A stretch of 64,000 bases of DNA, taken from Fimenecus sp052298855 (lineage in GTDB: Bacteria > Bacillota > Clostridia > Oscillospirales > Acutalibacteraceae). Position 1 is the first letter of the stretch. Each line of letters begins with the position of its first letter. The notes below the pieces were generated by a model, which saw nothing but the letters and a program-made list of their open reading frames with translations, had not been told where the DNA came from and did no database searches. Shown piece after piece: positions 8,645-15,697 of this stretch. A program made the translations under genes and the position numbers. Location: contig DAVZXP010000002.1 in NCBI GenBank assembly GCA_052298855.1, forward strand, positions 186,001-250,000. Reading direction: 5' to 3'.

Positions 8645-9946
8645 TTATTCCGCTATTTTTAGTATAAGTTCCTGCTTTTTCGGCTTTTTATCGCCGATTT
8701 TGAACGCATTTGACAATTCATTTATTGCGCTGTCAAATAAGCTGTCGTCACACGAATACAATGTAGCGATAACATCACCGCAAGAAACCTTATCGCCTGT
8801 CTTTTTATGGAAAATAAGTCCGGCGGTGTTGTCGAGTTTATCATCCTTTTTCTCTCTGCCCGCTCCGAGATATACGCAGGCTATTCCGCATTTTTCGGCG
8901 TCGGTTTTAACAATATAACCGTCTTTTCGGCTGATGAAATCACGTGAATATGTTGCCTTTTTGAAAAGCGAGGTGTCGTAGATAAAGCTTTCATCTCCAC
9001 CTTGGTATTTAACCATATCGGCAAGCTTGTTAAGAGCTGATTTATCATTTATCGCATTTTGAGCCTTTTTACGGCAAATGTCCATATTTTCGCCTGTTGC
9101 AAGGCTTATCATATTTGCCGCAAGTTCAACGGAAACAAGCGTTAAATCCTCGGGACCGTTGCCGTTAAGCGTTTCAACGGCTTCGATAACCTCAAGATTG
9201 TTTCCGACAGCCTTTCCGAGCGGAATATCCATATTTGTAATTAAAGCCTTTGTCTGCTTTCCTGCATTATTGCCTATTTTGACCATAGTTTCGGCTAACT
9301 TTTCGGCGGAGGGGAGGTCTTTCATAAAAGCACCGCTTCCGACCTTAACATCGAGCAGTATTTTATCGCTTCCCGAAGCCAATTTTTTGCTCATTATGCT
9401 TGATGCAATTAAACAGATTTTATCAACGGTTTCCGTTACGTCACGCAGGGCGTAAATCTTTTTGTCGGCAGGGCAGAGGTTGCCCGATTGACCTACAACG
9501 CAAATACCCGTCTTGTTTACCGTTTCAAAAAATTTCTCACGGTCAATAGACGTGTTAAATCCCGGTATGGATTCAAGCTTATCCACCGTTCCGCCCGTAT
9601 GTCCGAGACCCCTACCGGACATTTTTGCGATTTTCACACCGCAAGCGGCGGCAATTGGAGCACAAATAAGTGTTGTTTTATCTCCGACGCCGCCCGTTGA
9701 GTGCTTATCGACCTTAACACCGTCGATATTTGATAAATCAACCTTTTCGCCCGAATTCAGCATTGCTTTTGTGAGGAAAACGGTTTCGTCGTCATTCATA
9801 TCGTTGAAATAAATTGCCATCAGCAGTGCGGCGATTTGATAATCGGGAATTTCTCCGTTAACATAGCCGTTGACGAAAAAGCATATTTCTTCCTCGCTTA
9901 AAGCAAAACCGTCTCGCTTTTTTCTGATGATATCGGTAATACGCAT
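8645..9946 (-). CDS. pdp: Pyrimidine-nucleoside (thymidine) phosphorylase
   Basis: Cytoplasmic nucleoside salvage enzyme: phosphorolysis of thymidine, deoxyuridine or uridine to base plus (deoxy)ribose-1-phosphate. With the ATG at 9946, placed after AAGGAG, the length is 433 residues, matching characterised Firmicute Pdp. Signature features are the KHSTGGVGDKTT phosphate site near residue 80 and the ASSIMSKKLASGSDKI segment near residue 180. The N-terminal helical domain and C-terminal domain are both complete. The frame extends 32 codons upstream into the phosphodiesterase gene, but that extension has no ribosome site. The start is 10 bases after the phosphodiesterase stop, so the two are co-transcribed. 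Confidence 0.95.
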   Translation of the reverse strand: MRITDIIRKKRDGFALSEEEICFFVNGYVNGEIPDYQIAALLMAIYFNDMNDDETVFLTKAMLNSGEKVDLSNIDGVKVDKHSTGGVGDKTTLICAPIAAACGVKIAKMSGRGLGHTGGTVDKLESIPGFNTSIDREKFFETVNKTGICVVGQSGNLCPADKKIYALRDVTETVDKICLIASSIMSKKLASGSDKILLDVKVGSGAFMKDLPSAEKLAETMVKIGNNAGKQTKALITNMDIPLGKAVGNNLEVIEAVETLNGNGPEDLTLVSVELAANMISLATGENMDICRKKAQNAINDKSALNKLADMVKYQGGDESFIYDTSLFKKATYSRDFISRKDGYIVKTDAEKCGIACVYLGAGREKKDDKLDNTAGLIFHKKTGDKVSCGDVIATLYSCDDSLFDSAINELSNAFKIGDKKPKKQELILKIAE

Positions 9947-9956
9947 AATATACTCC

Positions 9957-11243
9957 TTACGGCATATTTGAATTGAGCTCCTGCATTGTAACTTCTTCCT
10001 TGACATACGGCGAAAGATATTTTTCCTGATAATAGTTTTCATTCTTTGAGGTTAGGTTGCCCTCGGTATCTATATTTAATACACCGCAGCCACGCTGTGA
10101 GCCTATTCTTGAAATACCGCTGTAAGCAAGATAGTCAATGCTCATACCATAGTTAAGATTGATGGACTTATAGTTAATCGAGAAATTGTTAAGGTGGTCG
10201 TGACCGCAGAATATTGAGTCGGTCGAGCCAAGCTCAAGCATAGTCTCAAAGAGCATATCTTCACCTACACCACAGCAAATCATTTCGTTTTTCTCGCCGA
10301 CAGTTCCATAATTAAGTTTTACATTTTCTGTATCTTTATATCCATTTGCGGCATATTCTTTCCAAGCATCTTCATATTCAACAAGCGGAATATGCATAAA
10401 TGCCGAACTTTTTACAGGTGCAGAAGCATCATATAATGCTGCTCTTTCGGCAGGAAGTTTTGAAATAGCTTGTGCGTTTTGTTCTGTAAGAGCTTTCACG
10501 GAATTTTTATACCATTCAATTTGATTATCATGAATGTTATCATATTTCCAAGCGATTCCGAGAGCGTCGCTGTCAATATAAGAATGTGAATCAAAGAGAA
10601 TAAGAGAACGGGTGATTATGTTATCCGAATTTACAATATTTATTATTTGGTTACCGCAACCGTCAACATCTTCGGGACCGACCTGCATAAGCGAGTGCGG
10701 ATATTTTGAGTAAATTTCGGTGATTTCTTCTCGTGTATAATAGCTGTACAACTCTGTATCGTGGTTTCCGTAACAAGCTACCCAATAAATACCGAGTGTT
10801 TCCATAAGCTCTGCAAAAAGAGTAGCTGACGACTTGTTATTAAATGTGCCTGATTGAAAAGGTACAGGAAATGAAATGTCACCTGTAACTATTACAAGGT
10901 CGGGTTTTTCGGCTGTCAGCATAGCCGCAACCGCATTGATTGCCTTTGAGTCCTTGTTTATCGAGAGATAGCCGCCTCCGAGATGTACGTCGGTAAGCTG
11001 AACTACTTTAATATCCCTGTCGGTTTTGATGTTCCAACAGCCGTTGTCATAATTTTCGGGCACAAGCTGATTTTCATAAGCGACCTTTGAAATTGTTTTT
11101 ATTTTGTTCCTGTTTGCTTTTAACCCGATTACGGTAATTAGGGTGGTAATCGCAACATAGACGATTACTACGCACAGGAATATGCACAAAAATTTCAAAA
11201 ATCTTTTCTTATGCTTTCCCTTAACCTTGACCTTTTCACTCAT
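9957..11243 (-). CDS. Membrane-anchored metallophosphoesterase (calcineurin-like)
   Basis: A 428-residue phosphoesterase with one N-terminal transmembrane segment (about residues 15-38) and the catalytic domain outside the membrane. All blocks of the calcineurin-like metal centre are visible: DVHLGG (about residue 85), GDIS, GNHD, a His in HIPLVEYED and GHDHLNN near residue 350. The substrate is unknown; cell-surface phosphodiesters, lipids or nucleotides are possible. Its ATG overlaps the stop of the upstream cation efflux gene (ATGA), so they are translationally coupled, and pdp follows 10 bases downstream. Confidence 0.9.
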   Translation of the reverse strand: MSEKVKVKGKHKKRFLKFLCIFLCVVIVYVAITTLITVIGLKANRNKIKTISKVAYENQLVPENYDNGCWNIKTDRDIKVVQLTDVHLGGGYLSINKDSKAINAVAAMLTAEKPDLVIVTGDISFPVPFQSGTFNNKSSATLFAELMETLGIYWVACYGNHDTELYSYYTREEITEIYSKYPHSLMQVGPEDVDGCGNQIINIVNSDNIITRSLILFDSHSYIDSDALGIAWKYDNIHDNQIEWYKNSVKALTEQNAQAISKLPAERAALYDASAPVKSSAFMHIPLVEYEDAWKEYAANGYKDTENVKLNYGTVGEKNEMICCGVGEDMLFETMLELGSTDSIFCGHDHLNNFSINYKSINLNYGMSIDYLAYSGISRIGSQRGCGVLNIDTEGNLTSKNENYYQEKYLSPYVKEEVTMQELNSNMP

Positions 11244-12091
11244 AGAACCCCCCCTACGGTTATTTGCAAATCATAACCTAATTTATTTTTTATAATATTT
11301 TTTAACAGCTTCGTAAGCTCCGCCGTCTCTTTTGCGGTGCTGCACGTGACTGTTATTTCGGCAGATATTATTTTTCTGTCGCCGTATGTGTGGCATTGAA
11401 GGCTGTTAACCTCTGCAACGCCGTTGATATTTTTAATAAGAGCCTGTGCTTTTTCGCAGGCATTGTTATCACGCTTCCCGATAGCGACTTTGCAGGAAGA
11501 GGAAAACGATTTTGAACCGCTGACAATTACAATCGCCGCAGCGACAAGACCCATAACGGAATCTATCGCATAGCCGAATTTTGAGGTCAGCGTAAATGAA
11601 ATTACAATACAGAACGACATAAAGAAATCAAGAATGCTGTCAATGCTTAAATTCTTAATAATATCGGATTTATGTTTTTTGTTAATACGGTTGAAAATAA
11701 TGCCCATTATCAGCTTGACGAGTGCCGTACCGCCTATGGTAGCGGCATATTTTGTTGAGTACCAGACGGGGACGGGATACATAAGTCTCTGAAGCGAGGT
11801 GTACACAAATACAAAGCCCGTCATAAGTATCACGGTTGACAGCAGAAGGTTGATAAGCTCCTCTGCCTTGCCGTAGCCGAAAGGATATTTTTCATTCGGC
11901 TCGATTGCACTGATAATAAACCCGATAAACGCAAACAGGCAAACGAAGGTGTCTGCAAGTGAGTTTAACGAGTCTACATAAATGCTGATGCTGTTGGTTG
12001 AGATTGCAATATATATTTTAACGGTAAACAGCAGCAGATTTGTGATTGCCGCAAAAATGCTGACTGCTTTTTTAACTTTATTGTTTTTTAT
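11240..12091 (-). CDS. Cation diffusion facilitator family transporter, non-AUG (ATA) start
   Basis: Integral-membrane divalent cation/proton antiporter of the CDF family with about six transmembrane helices and a C-terminal cytoplasmic ferredoxin-like domain. The reading frame is homologous to CDF proteins well upstream of its first GTG (11833): TM1 and TM2 lie in the preceding 86 codons, which contain no ATG, GTG or TTG. The best start is ATA 12091, spaced 7 bases after AGAAGGG and 12 bases after the upstream stop; length 283 residues, normal for the family. Metal-site positions in TM2 and TM5 read NSLAD and NLSID, with Asn where His or Asp is common. It sits between a DUF2461 gene and a phosphoesterase in one operon. 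Confidence 0.8.
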   Translation of the reverse strand: MKNNKVKKAVSIFAAITNLLLFTVKIYIAISTNSISIYVDSLNSLADTFVCLFAFIGFIISAIEPNEKYPFGYGKAEELINLLLSTVILMTGFVFVYTSLQRLMYPVPVWYSTKYAATIGGTALVKLIMGIIFNRINKKHKSDIIKNLSIDSILDFFMSFCIVISFTLTSKFGYAIDSVMGLVAAAIVIVSGSKSFSSSCKVAIGKRDNNACEKAQALIKNINGVAEVNSLQCHTYGDRKIISAEITVTCSTAKETAELTKLLKNIIKNKLGYDLQITVGGVL

Positions 12092-12103
12092 GGTTATCCC
12101 TTC

Positions 12104-12796
12104 TTAAGCTTGTTTTTTCATCCTTTCGGTATTTATGCTTTCAGCTTTCATAAGGAAGTCATATACAGGTTTTAGCTTTATGAATTCCTTTCCGATTTCG
12201 TCGGCTAAATTGTCGCTGAAAAGCAGGTCGAAATCCGTACTGTCGATTAAAACGCAAAAATCTCTTATGTTAAGCCACGAACGGTCGATTTCATCCGCCT
12301 CTGGGAAATGGTCCTTTTTATAGGGGTTGCAATCCAAAATATATCTGCTGTCCGACTCGACAGCCTTTCTTGCGGCAAGATAAGTCTTATCCTTTTTCAG
12401 CACAAGAGAACGCAATGCCTCGATACTGCCCTTGCCAGCCTTATAATATCCGCAGCCGTATTTGAAGCCTCTTGGTGAAAAATCAAAGAAAAAAGAGGGG
12501 AGACCCTCGTACAATTCCTTTCTGTCGCTGTTCATAAAGCAGCACCATTGATTGTCCTTGAATATGGATTTATCCTTTGAAAAGCGTGCGTCACGGTATA
12601 TTCTTGATATTTTTTTCGGATTGCATATGATTGCGGGGTCAATTTCGTTCATATACGGCGTAATATTTACGACAAATTCACGAAACGGCTCAACAACAAG
12701 CCTTGTGTGAATATCTTTATGCTCTTTATACCATTCTTTACTGTCTTTGAGCCTGTTTTCAAAAAGAAAATCAAGTGCCTGCGGTGTTATGTTCAT
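12104..12796 (-). CDS. DUF2461 family protein
   Basis: A 230-residue soluble protein of the DUF2461 (TIGR02453) family, function unknown. Recognisable family features include the N-terminal FL..L..N...EW....K opening, the KKISRIYRDARFSKDKSIFKD block around residues 60-80 and the GFKYGCGYY segment. ATG 12796 has only a weak purine-rich site (AGAAAGAAG) upstream. It is the first gene of the minus-strand run that continues with the cation efflux protein, a phosphoesterase and pdp; the 12-base gap to the next gene argues for co-transcription. Confidence 0.85.
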   Translation of the reverse strand: MNITPQALDFLFENRLKDSKEWYKEHKDIHTRLVVEPFREFVVNITPYMNEIDPAIICNPKKISRIYRDARFSKDKSIFKDNQWCCFMNSDRKELYEGLPSFFFDFSPRGFKYGCGYYKAGKGSIEALRSLVLKKDKTYLAARKAVESDSRYILDCNPYKKDHFPEADEIDRSWLNIRDFCVLIDSTDFDLLFSDNLADEIGKEFIKLKPVYDFLMKAESINTERMKKQA

Positions 12797-12876
12797 TTAA
12801 TTATATGCTTCTTTCTATAAATATATATAAGTATATAAAAAAAACAATTTTTTTGCAATAGAAAATCAAATTTTTA

Positions 12877-12905
12877 TTGATATTCAACTATTTTTATGAT
12901 AAAAT
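12877..12905 (+). promoter_or_regulatory. Promoter of the M28 peptidase gene
   Basis: TTGATA (12877-12882), a 17-base spacer and TAAAAT (12900-12905), in the AT-rich divergent spacer. Confidence 0.6.
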
Positions 12906-12937
12906 ATCGTTTATATAATAAATAGGAGGCAAGGGTT

Positions 12938-14176
12938 ATGGATTTAACAAAAATTATCAACAAAAAAGACGAAGCTGCTCAGTATATGGTTGATGAAATC
13001 ACTCATATCTGTAAGGACTTTGAAAAAAGAGATCCCGGTTCTAAGGGCGAACAGCAGGCTTGCGAGTATATGGCTGAGGTCCTTAAAAAGGATTGCGGCT
13101 GTGACAGAGCTGATGTAGAGTCGTTCAAAGAAAATCCCGGTTCATTCTTTGGTTGGATTTACTTTACAATCACTTTCGTTCTTCTTGCAATTCCGTTGTT
13201 CTTTGTAGCACCGATTGTTTCCGCAATTCTTATTGTTGCGGGGCTCTTTATTGTGCTTATGCAGTTCGGTTTGTATAAAAAGTTTATTGACAAATGTTTC
13301 CCCGAAAAAACAGGACATAATGTTACGGCTCTCAAAAAGCCGACAGGGGAGGTTAAACGCCGTATTATATTTAACGGACATCCCGACGCTGCTTGGGAGT
13401 GGCCTGTTAACTACGCACTCGGCGGTGTAGGCTTTGAGGGACACGCTGTTATCTGCGCTATCGGTGCGGTTTTCTATCTTGTCCTTTCGATTATGGCTTG
13501 CGCACAGGGCAGGGCTTTCGGCACGGTTGGCTCGGTAGAAGGATTGACAAAGATTGCTCTTTGGGGACTTCTCTTTGTTCCGTTCCTCGTCGGTCTTTAT
13601 TGGATGTGGAACAAGAACAGAGTTGTTGACGGTGCAAACGACAACCTTTCAGGCTGCTATATGGGTATTGCAATTCTCAAGGCTCTCAAGGATGAGGGTA
13701 TTGAACTTGAAAACACAGAGCTTGGCGTTGTACTTACAGGTTCTGAGGAAGCAGGACTCAGAGGTGCTAAGGCTTGGTGTGAGGCTCATCAGGGCGAATT
13801 TGACGATGTTCCGACATTTATCATTTCATATGACACGATTTACGACCCCAAATACCTTATGACAAACTACCGTGACCTTAACGGTACTGTTAAGGCTGAT
13901 AAGGATGTTTCGGATCTGTTTATGGAAGCTGCTAAGGCTGTTGATATTCCTTGTAAAAAGGGTTGGGTTCCGCCCCTCGGCGGTGCAACAGACTCTGCTG
14001 CTTTTGCACAGGCAGGCTTCCGTGCAACGGGCGTAACGGGTCTTAACCACAAGCTTGAAAACTATTATCATACAAGAAGAGATACCTATGACAATATGAA
14101 CACAAACGGACTTGCAAACTGCTTTGCCGCTTCTGTTAAGGCTCTTGAGATGTTTGATAACGGTGCTAAACAGTAA
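12938..14176 (+). CDS. Membrane-associated M28 family metallopeptidase
   Basis: A zinc aminopeptidase-like protein of 412 residues. The di-zinc motifs are spread through the sequence: NGHPDAAWEW (about residue 147), GANDNLSGC, GSEEAGLRGAKAW, SYDTIYD and the terminal GGATDSAAF with a later His. Unusually, hydrophobic segments interrupt the N-terminal half (about residues 68-110, two helices; and about 165-220, two more between the first metal ligand and the next), so the enzyme appears embedded in the membrane with the active site on one face. ATG 12938 follows AGGAGG. Single gene with its own promoter and terminator. The substrate peptide is unknown. Confidence 0.88.
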   Translation: MDLTKIINKKDEAAQYMVDEITHICKDFEKRDPGSKGEQQACEYMAEVLKKDCGCDRADVESFKENPGSFFGWIYFTITFVLLAIPLFFVAPIVSAILIVAGLFIVLMQFGLYKKFIDKCFPEKTGHNVTALKKPTGEVKRRIIFNGHPDAAWEWPVNYALGGVGFEGHAVICAIGAVFYLVLSIMACAQGRAFGTVGSVEGLTKIALWGLLFVPFLVGLYWMWNKNRVVDGANDNLSGCYMGIAILKALKDEGIELENTELGVVLTGSEEAGLRGAKAWCEAHQGEFDDVPTFIISYDTIYDPKYLMTNYRDLNGTVKADKDVSDLFMEAAKAVDIPCKKGWVPPLGGATDSAAFAQAGFRATGVTGLNHKLENYYHTRRDTYDNMNTNGLANCFAASVKALEMFDNGAKQ

Positions 14177-14199
14177 TTTTACATAAACTTATAAAATCT

Positions 14200-14243
14200 A
14201 CCGCCGATGTTAATTCAGTTAGCATTGGCGGTTTTGATTTTTG
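14200..14243 (+). terminator. Terminator of the M28 peptidase gene
   Basis: ACCGCC.ATG...CAT.GGCGGT hairpin followed by TTTTGATTTTT. Confidence 0.8.
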
Positions 14244-14262
14244 AAAAAATGAAAAATAAGTG

Positions 14263-14311
14263 TTGACATTTGAAAATAAGTGTGCTAATATATCAATAAC
14301 GATAATCATTA
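14263..14311 (+). promoter_or_regulatory. Promoter and candidate Fur/PerR box of the PerR-like gene
   Basis: TTGACA (14263-14268), 17-base spacer, TAATAT (14286-14291). The palindrome TAATCATTA (14303-14311) sits at the expected transcript start and resembles the core of Fur-superfamily boxes, implying autorepression by the adjacent regulator. The box assignment is inference; the promoter is seen directly. Confidence 0.65.
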
Positions 14312-14371
14312 CTGATTAGCAAGACGAAAATTCGGTAACGGTTATTGAAATAAAATAAACGGAGAAACAAG

Positions 14372-14770
14372 GTGCAGGAAAAGCGTTATAGCCGTCAAAG
14401 AGAAACGATTTACGAAAACTTGAAAAACAGATATGACCATCCGACCGCTATGGAACTTTATATGTCTGTTCGTGATGAGCTTCCGAATTTAAGTCTCGGA
14501 ACACTCTATCGCAATCTTTCGGTTCTCCGTGACAGCGGAAAAATAATCGGTCTTACTCTCGGTGGGGAGGAGCATTTTGACGCTAATACAAATCAGCATT
14601 ATCATTTCAAATGCACTTTGTGCGGAAGATATTTTGATTTGTTGACAGAGCCGCTTGAGCCGTCGATTATGAATATGTGTTTGCAAAATTTTGACGGCGA
14701 AGCAGATGGTTACAGCTTAATTTTTTACGGTAAATGCGGAGAGTGTAAAAAGCGTTTAACCGTAGAATAA
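14372..14770 (+). CDS. perR: Fur-family transcriptional regulator, PerR-like
   Basis: A 132-residue metal-dependent repressor. The N-terminal winged helix is followed by the regulatory-metal stretch EEHFDANTNQHYHF (about residues 67-81) and two CxxC pairs (CTLC and CGEC) for the structural zinc. In PerR, metal-ligand His oxidation senses peroxide. Start is GTG 14372 with GGAG 8-12 bases upstream. The direct neighbour is a reverse-type rubrerythrin, the classic target of clostridial PerR, which favours PerR over Fur or Zur. The metal and regulon are not proven by sequence. Confidence 0.85.
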   Translation: MQEKRYSRQRETIYENLKNRYDHPTAMELYMSVRDELPNLSLGTLYRNLSVLRDSGKIIGLTLGGEEHFDANTNQHYHFKCTLCGRYFDLLTEPLEPSIMNMCLQNFDGEADGYSLIFYGKCGECKKRLTVE

Positions 14771-14807
14771 TAAATAATAAATTATTAAATTGTTGGAGGA
14801 ATTAAAA

Positions 14808-15353
14808 ATGAAAAAATTTGTATGTCCTGTATGTGGTTATGTTCATGAGGGAGATAATCCCCCCGAAAAGTGCCCCCAGTGCGGCGTTCCCGGTTCAATG
14901 TTCAAAGAAGTTGAAGAGTCATCAAGATCTTGGGCAGCAGAGCACGTTGTAGGCGTTGCAAAAGACGTTCCCGAGGATATTCTTGAGGGATTGCGTGCTA
15001 ATTTCAGCGGCGAATGCTCTGAGGTTGGTATGTATCTTGCAATGGCAAGAGTTGCTCACAGAGAGGGCTATCCCGAAATCGGTCTTTATTGGGAAAAGGC
15101 AGCTTACGAAGAGGCTGAGCACGCTGCAAAGTTTGCAGAACTTCTTGGCGAAGTTGTTACTGACAGCACAAAGAAAAACCTTGAAATGAGAGCAGAAGCT
15201 GAAAACGGCGCTACACTCGGCAAGTTTGAGCTTGCAAAGAGAGCAAAGGAAGAAGGTCTTGATGCAATTCACGATACAGTTCATGAAATGGCTCGTGACG
15301 AAGCAAGACACGGCAAAGCTTTTGAGGGACTTCTCAAGAGATATTTCAACTAA
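14808..15353 (+). CDS. Reverse rubrerythrin (rubredoxin domain first)
   Basis: Peroxide- and oxygen-detoxifying diiron protein of 181 residues. Domain order is inverted relative to classical rubrerythrin: a rubredoxin-type Fe(Cys)4 centre at the N-terminus (CPVCGY and CPQCG, residues 5-26), then the four-helix ferritin-like diiron domain with E..E..H sets (GECSEVG, EEAEH, DEARH). ATG 14808 follows TTGGAGGA; an in-frame TTG at 14790 precedes that site. It follows the PerR-like gene by 37 bases, with no terminator between, so one peroxide-responsive unit is likely. Confidence 0.93.
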   Translation: MKKFVCPVCGYVHEGDNPPEKCPQCGVPGSMFKEVEESSRSWAAEHVVGVAKDVPEDILEGLRANFSGECSEVGMYLAMARVAHREGYPEIGLYWEKAAYEEAEHAAKFAELLGEVVTDSTKKNLEMRAEAENGATLGKFELAKRAKEEGLDAIHDTVHEMARDEARHGKAFEGLLKRYFN

Positions 15354-15412
15354 TAGTCTTGAATCAAATTAGTTGTTTGGCTTTTGTCAAAACAATAATA
15401 TTTCATTAAATT

Positions 15413-15441
15413 AACCGTCACTTATAAAGTGGCGGTTTTTA
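15413..15441 (+). terminator. Terminator of the perR-rubrerythrin unit
   Basis: AACCGTCACTT/AAGTGGCGGTT hairpin with a three-base loop and a T tail. Confidence 0.85.
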
Positions 15442-15487
15442 TTGTTTGCAAAGTGTTTTATAGTTAAAAAAAACAAAAGAGTTTTCG

Positions 15488-15543
15488 TAATAAAATAAAA
15501 GCTGTTGTATTGAGGTTAAATCCATTCTAATACAACAGCTTTG
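15488..15543 (-). terminator. Terminator after the 42-residue peptide gene
   Basis: AAAGCTGTTGTATT and AATACAACAGCTTT pair across a 17-base loop; the minus-strand tail is TTTTATTTTATT. It closes the M64 peptidase-small peptide unit. Confidence 0.85.
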
Positions 15544-15554
15544 TATCTTAAATA

Positions 15555-15683
15555 TTAAAGATCGGGAAGCTCGATTGGTCCTGTTACGTCTACTGAAGTA
15601 GTTGGCACACTGCTGACAGTAATAATATCGGTCATACAAAACTCCGTTACTTCAAAGGACGGAGCAGAATATTTTTCTTTCAT
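15555..15683 (-). CDS. Small 42-residue peptide, downstream partner of the M64 peptidase
   Basis: A short open frame with an excellent ribosome site (AAAGGAG, 9 bases before ATG 15683), 14 bases after the peptidase stop and before a strong terminator. The peptide begins MKEKYSAPSFEVTEF, has one Cys at residue 16, a TDIITVSS segment and an acidic C-terminus ending ELPDL. No signal peptide or transmembrane segment is visible. The opening K.Y..P..E...F and later D-I-I-T-x-S pattern recalls small anonymous proteins I have seen in gut anaerobe genomes, but I know no assigned function. It could be a regulatory, precursor or partner peptide; that is open. Confidence 0.7.
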   Translation of the reverse strand: MKEKYSAPSFEVTEFCMTDIITVSSVPTTSVDVTGPIELPDL

Positions 15684-15697
15684 TTCTTTTTCTCCTT

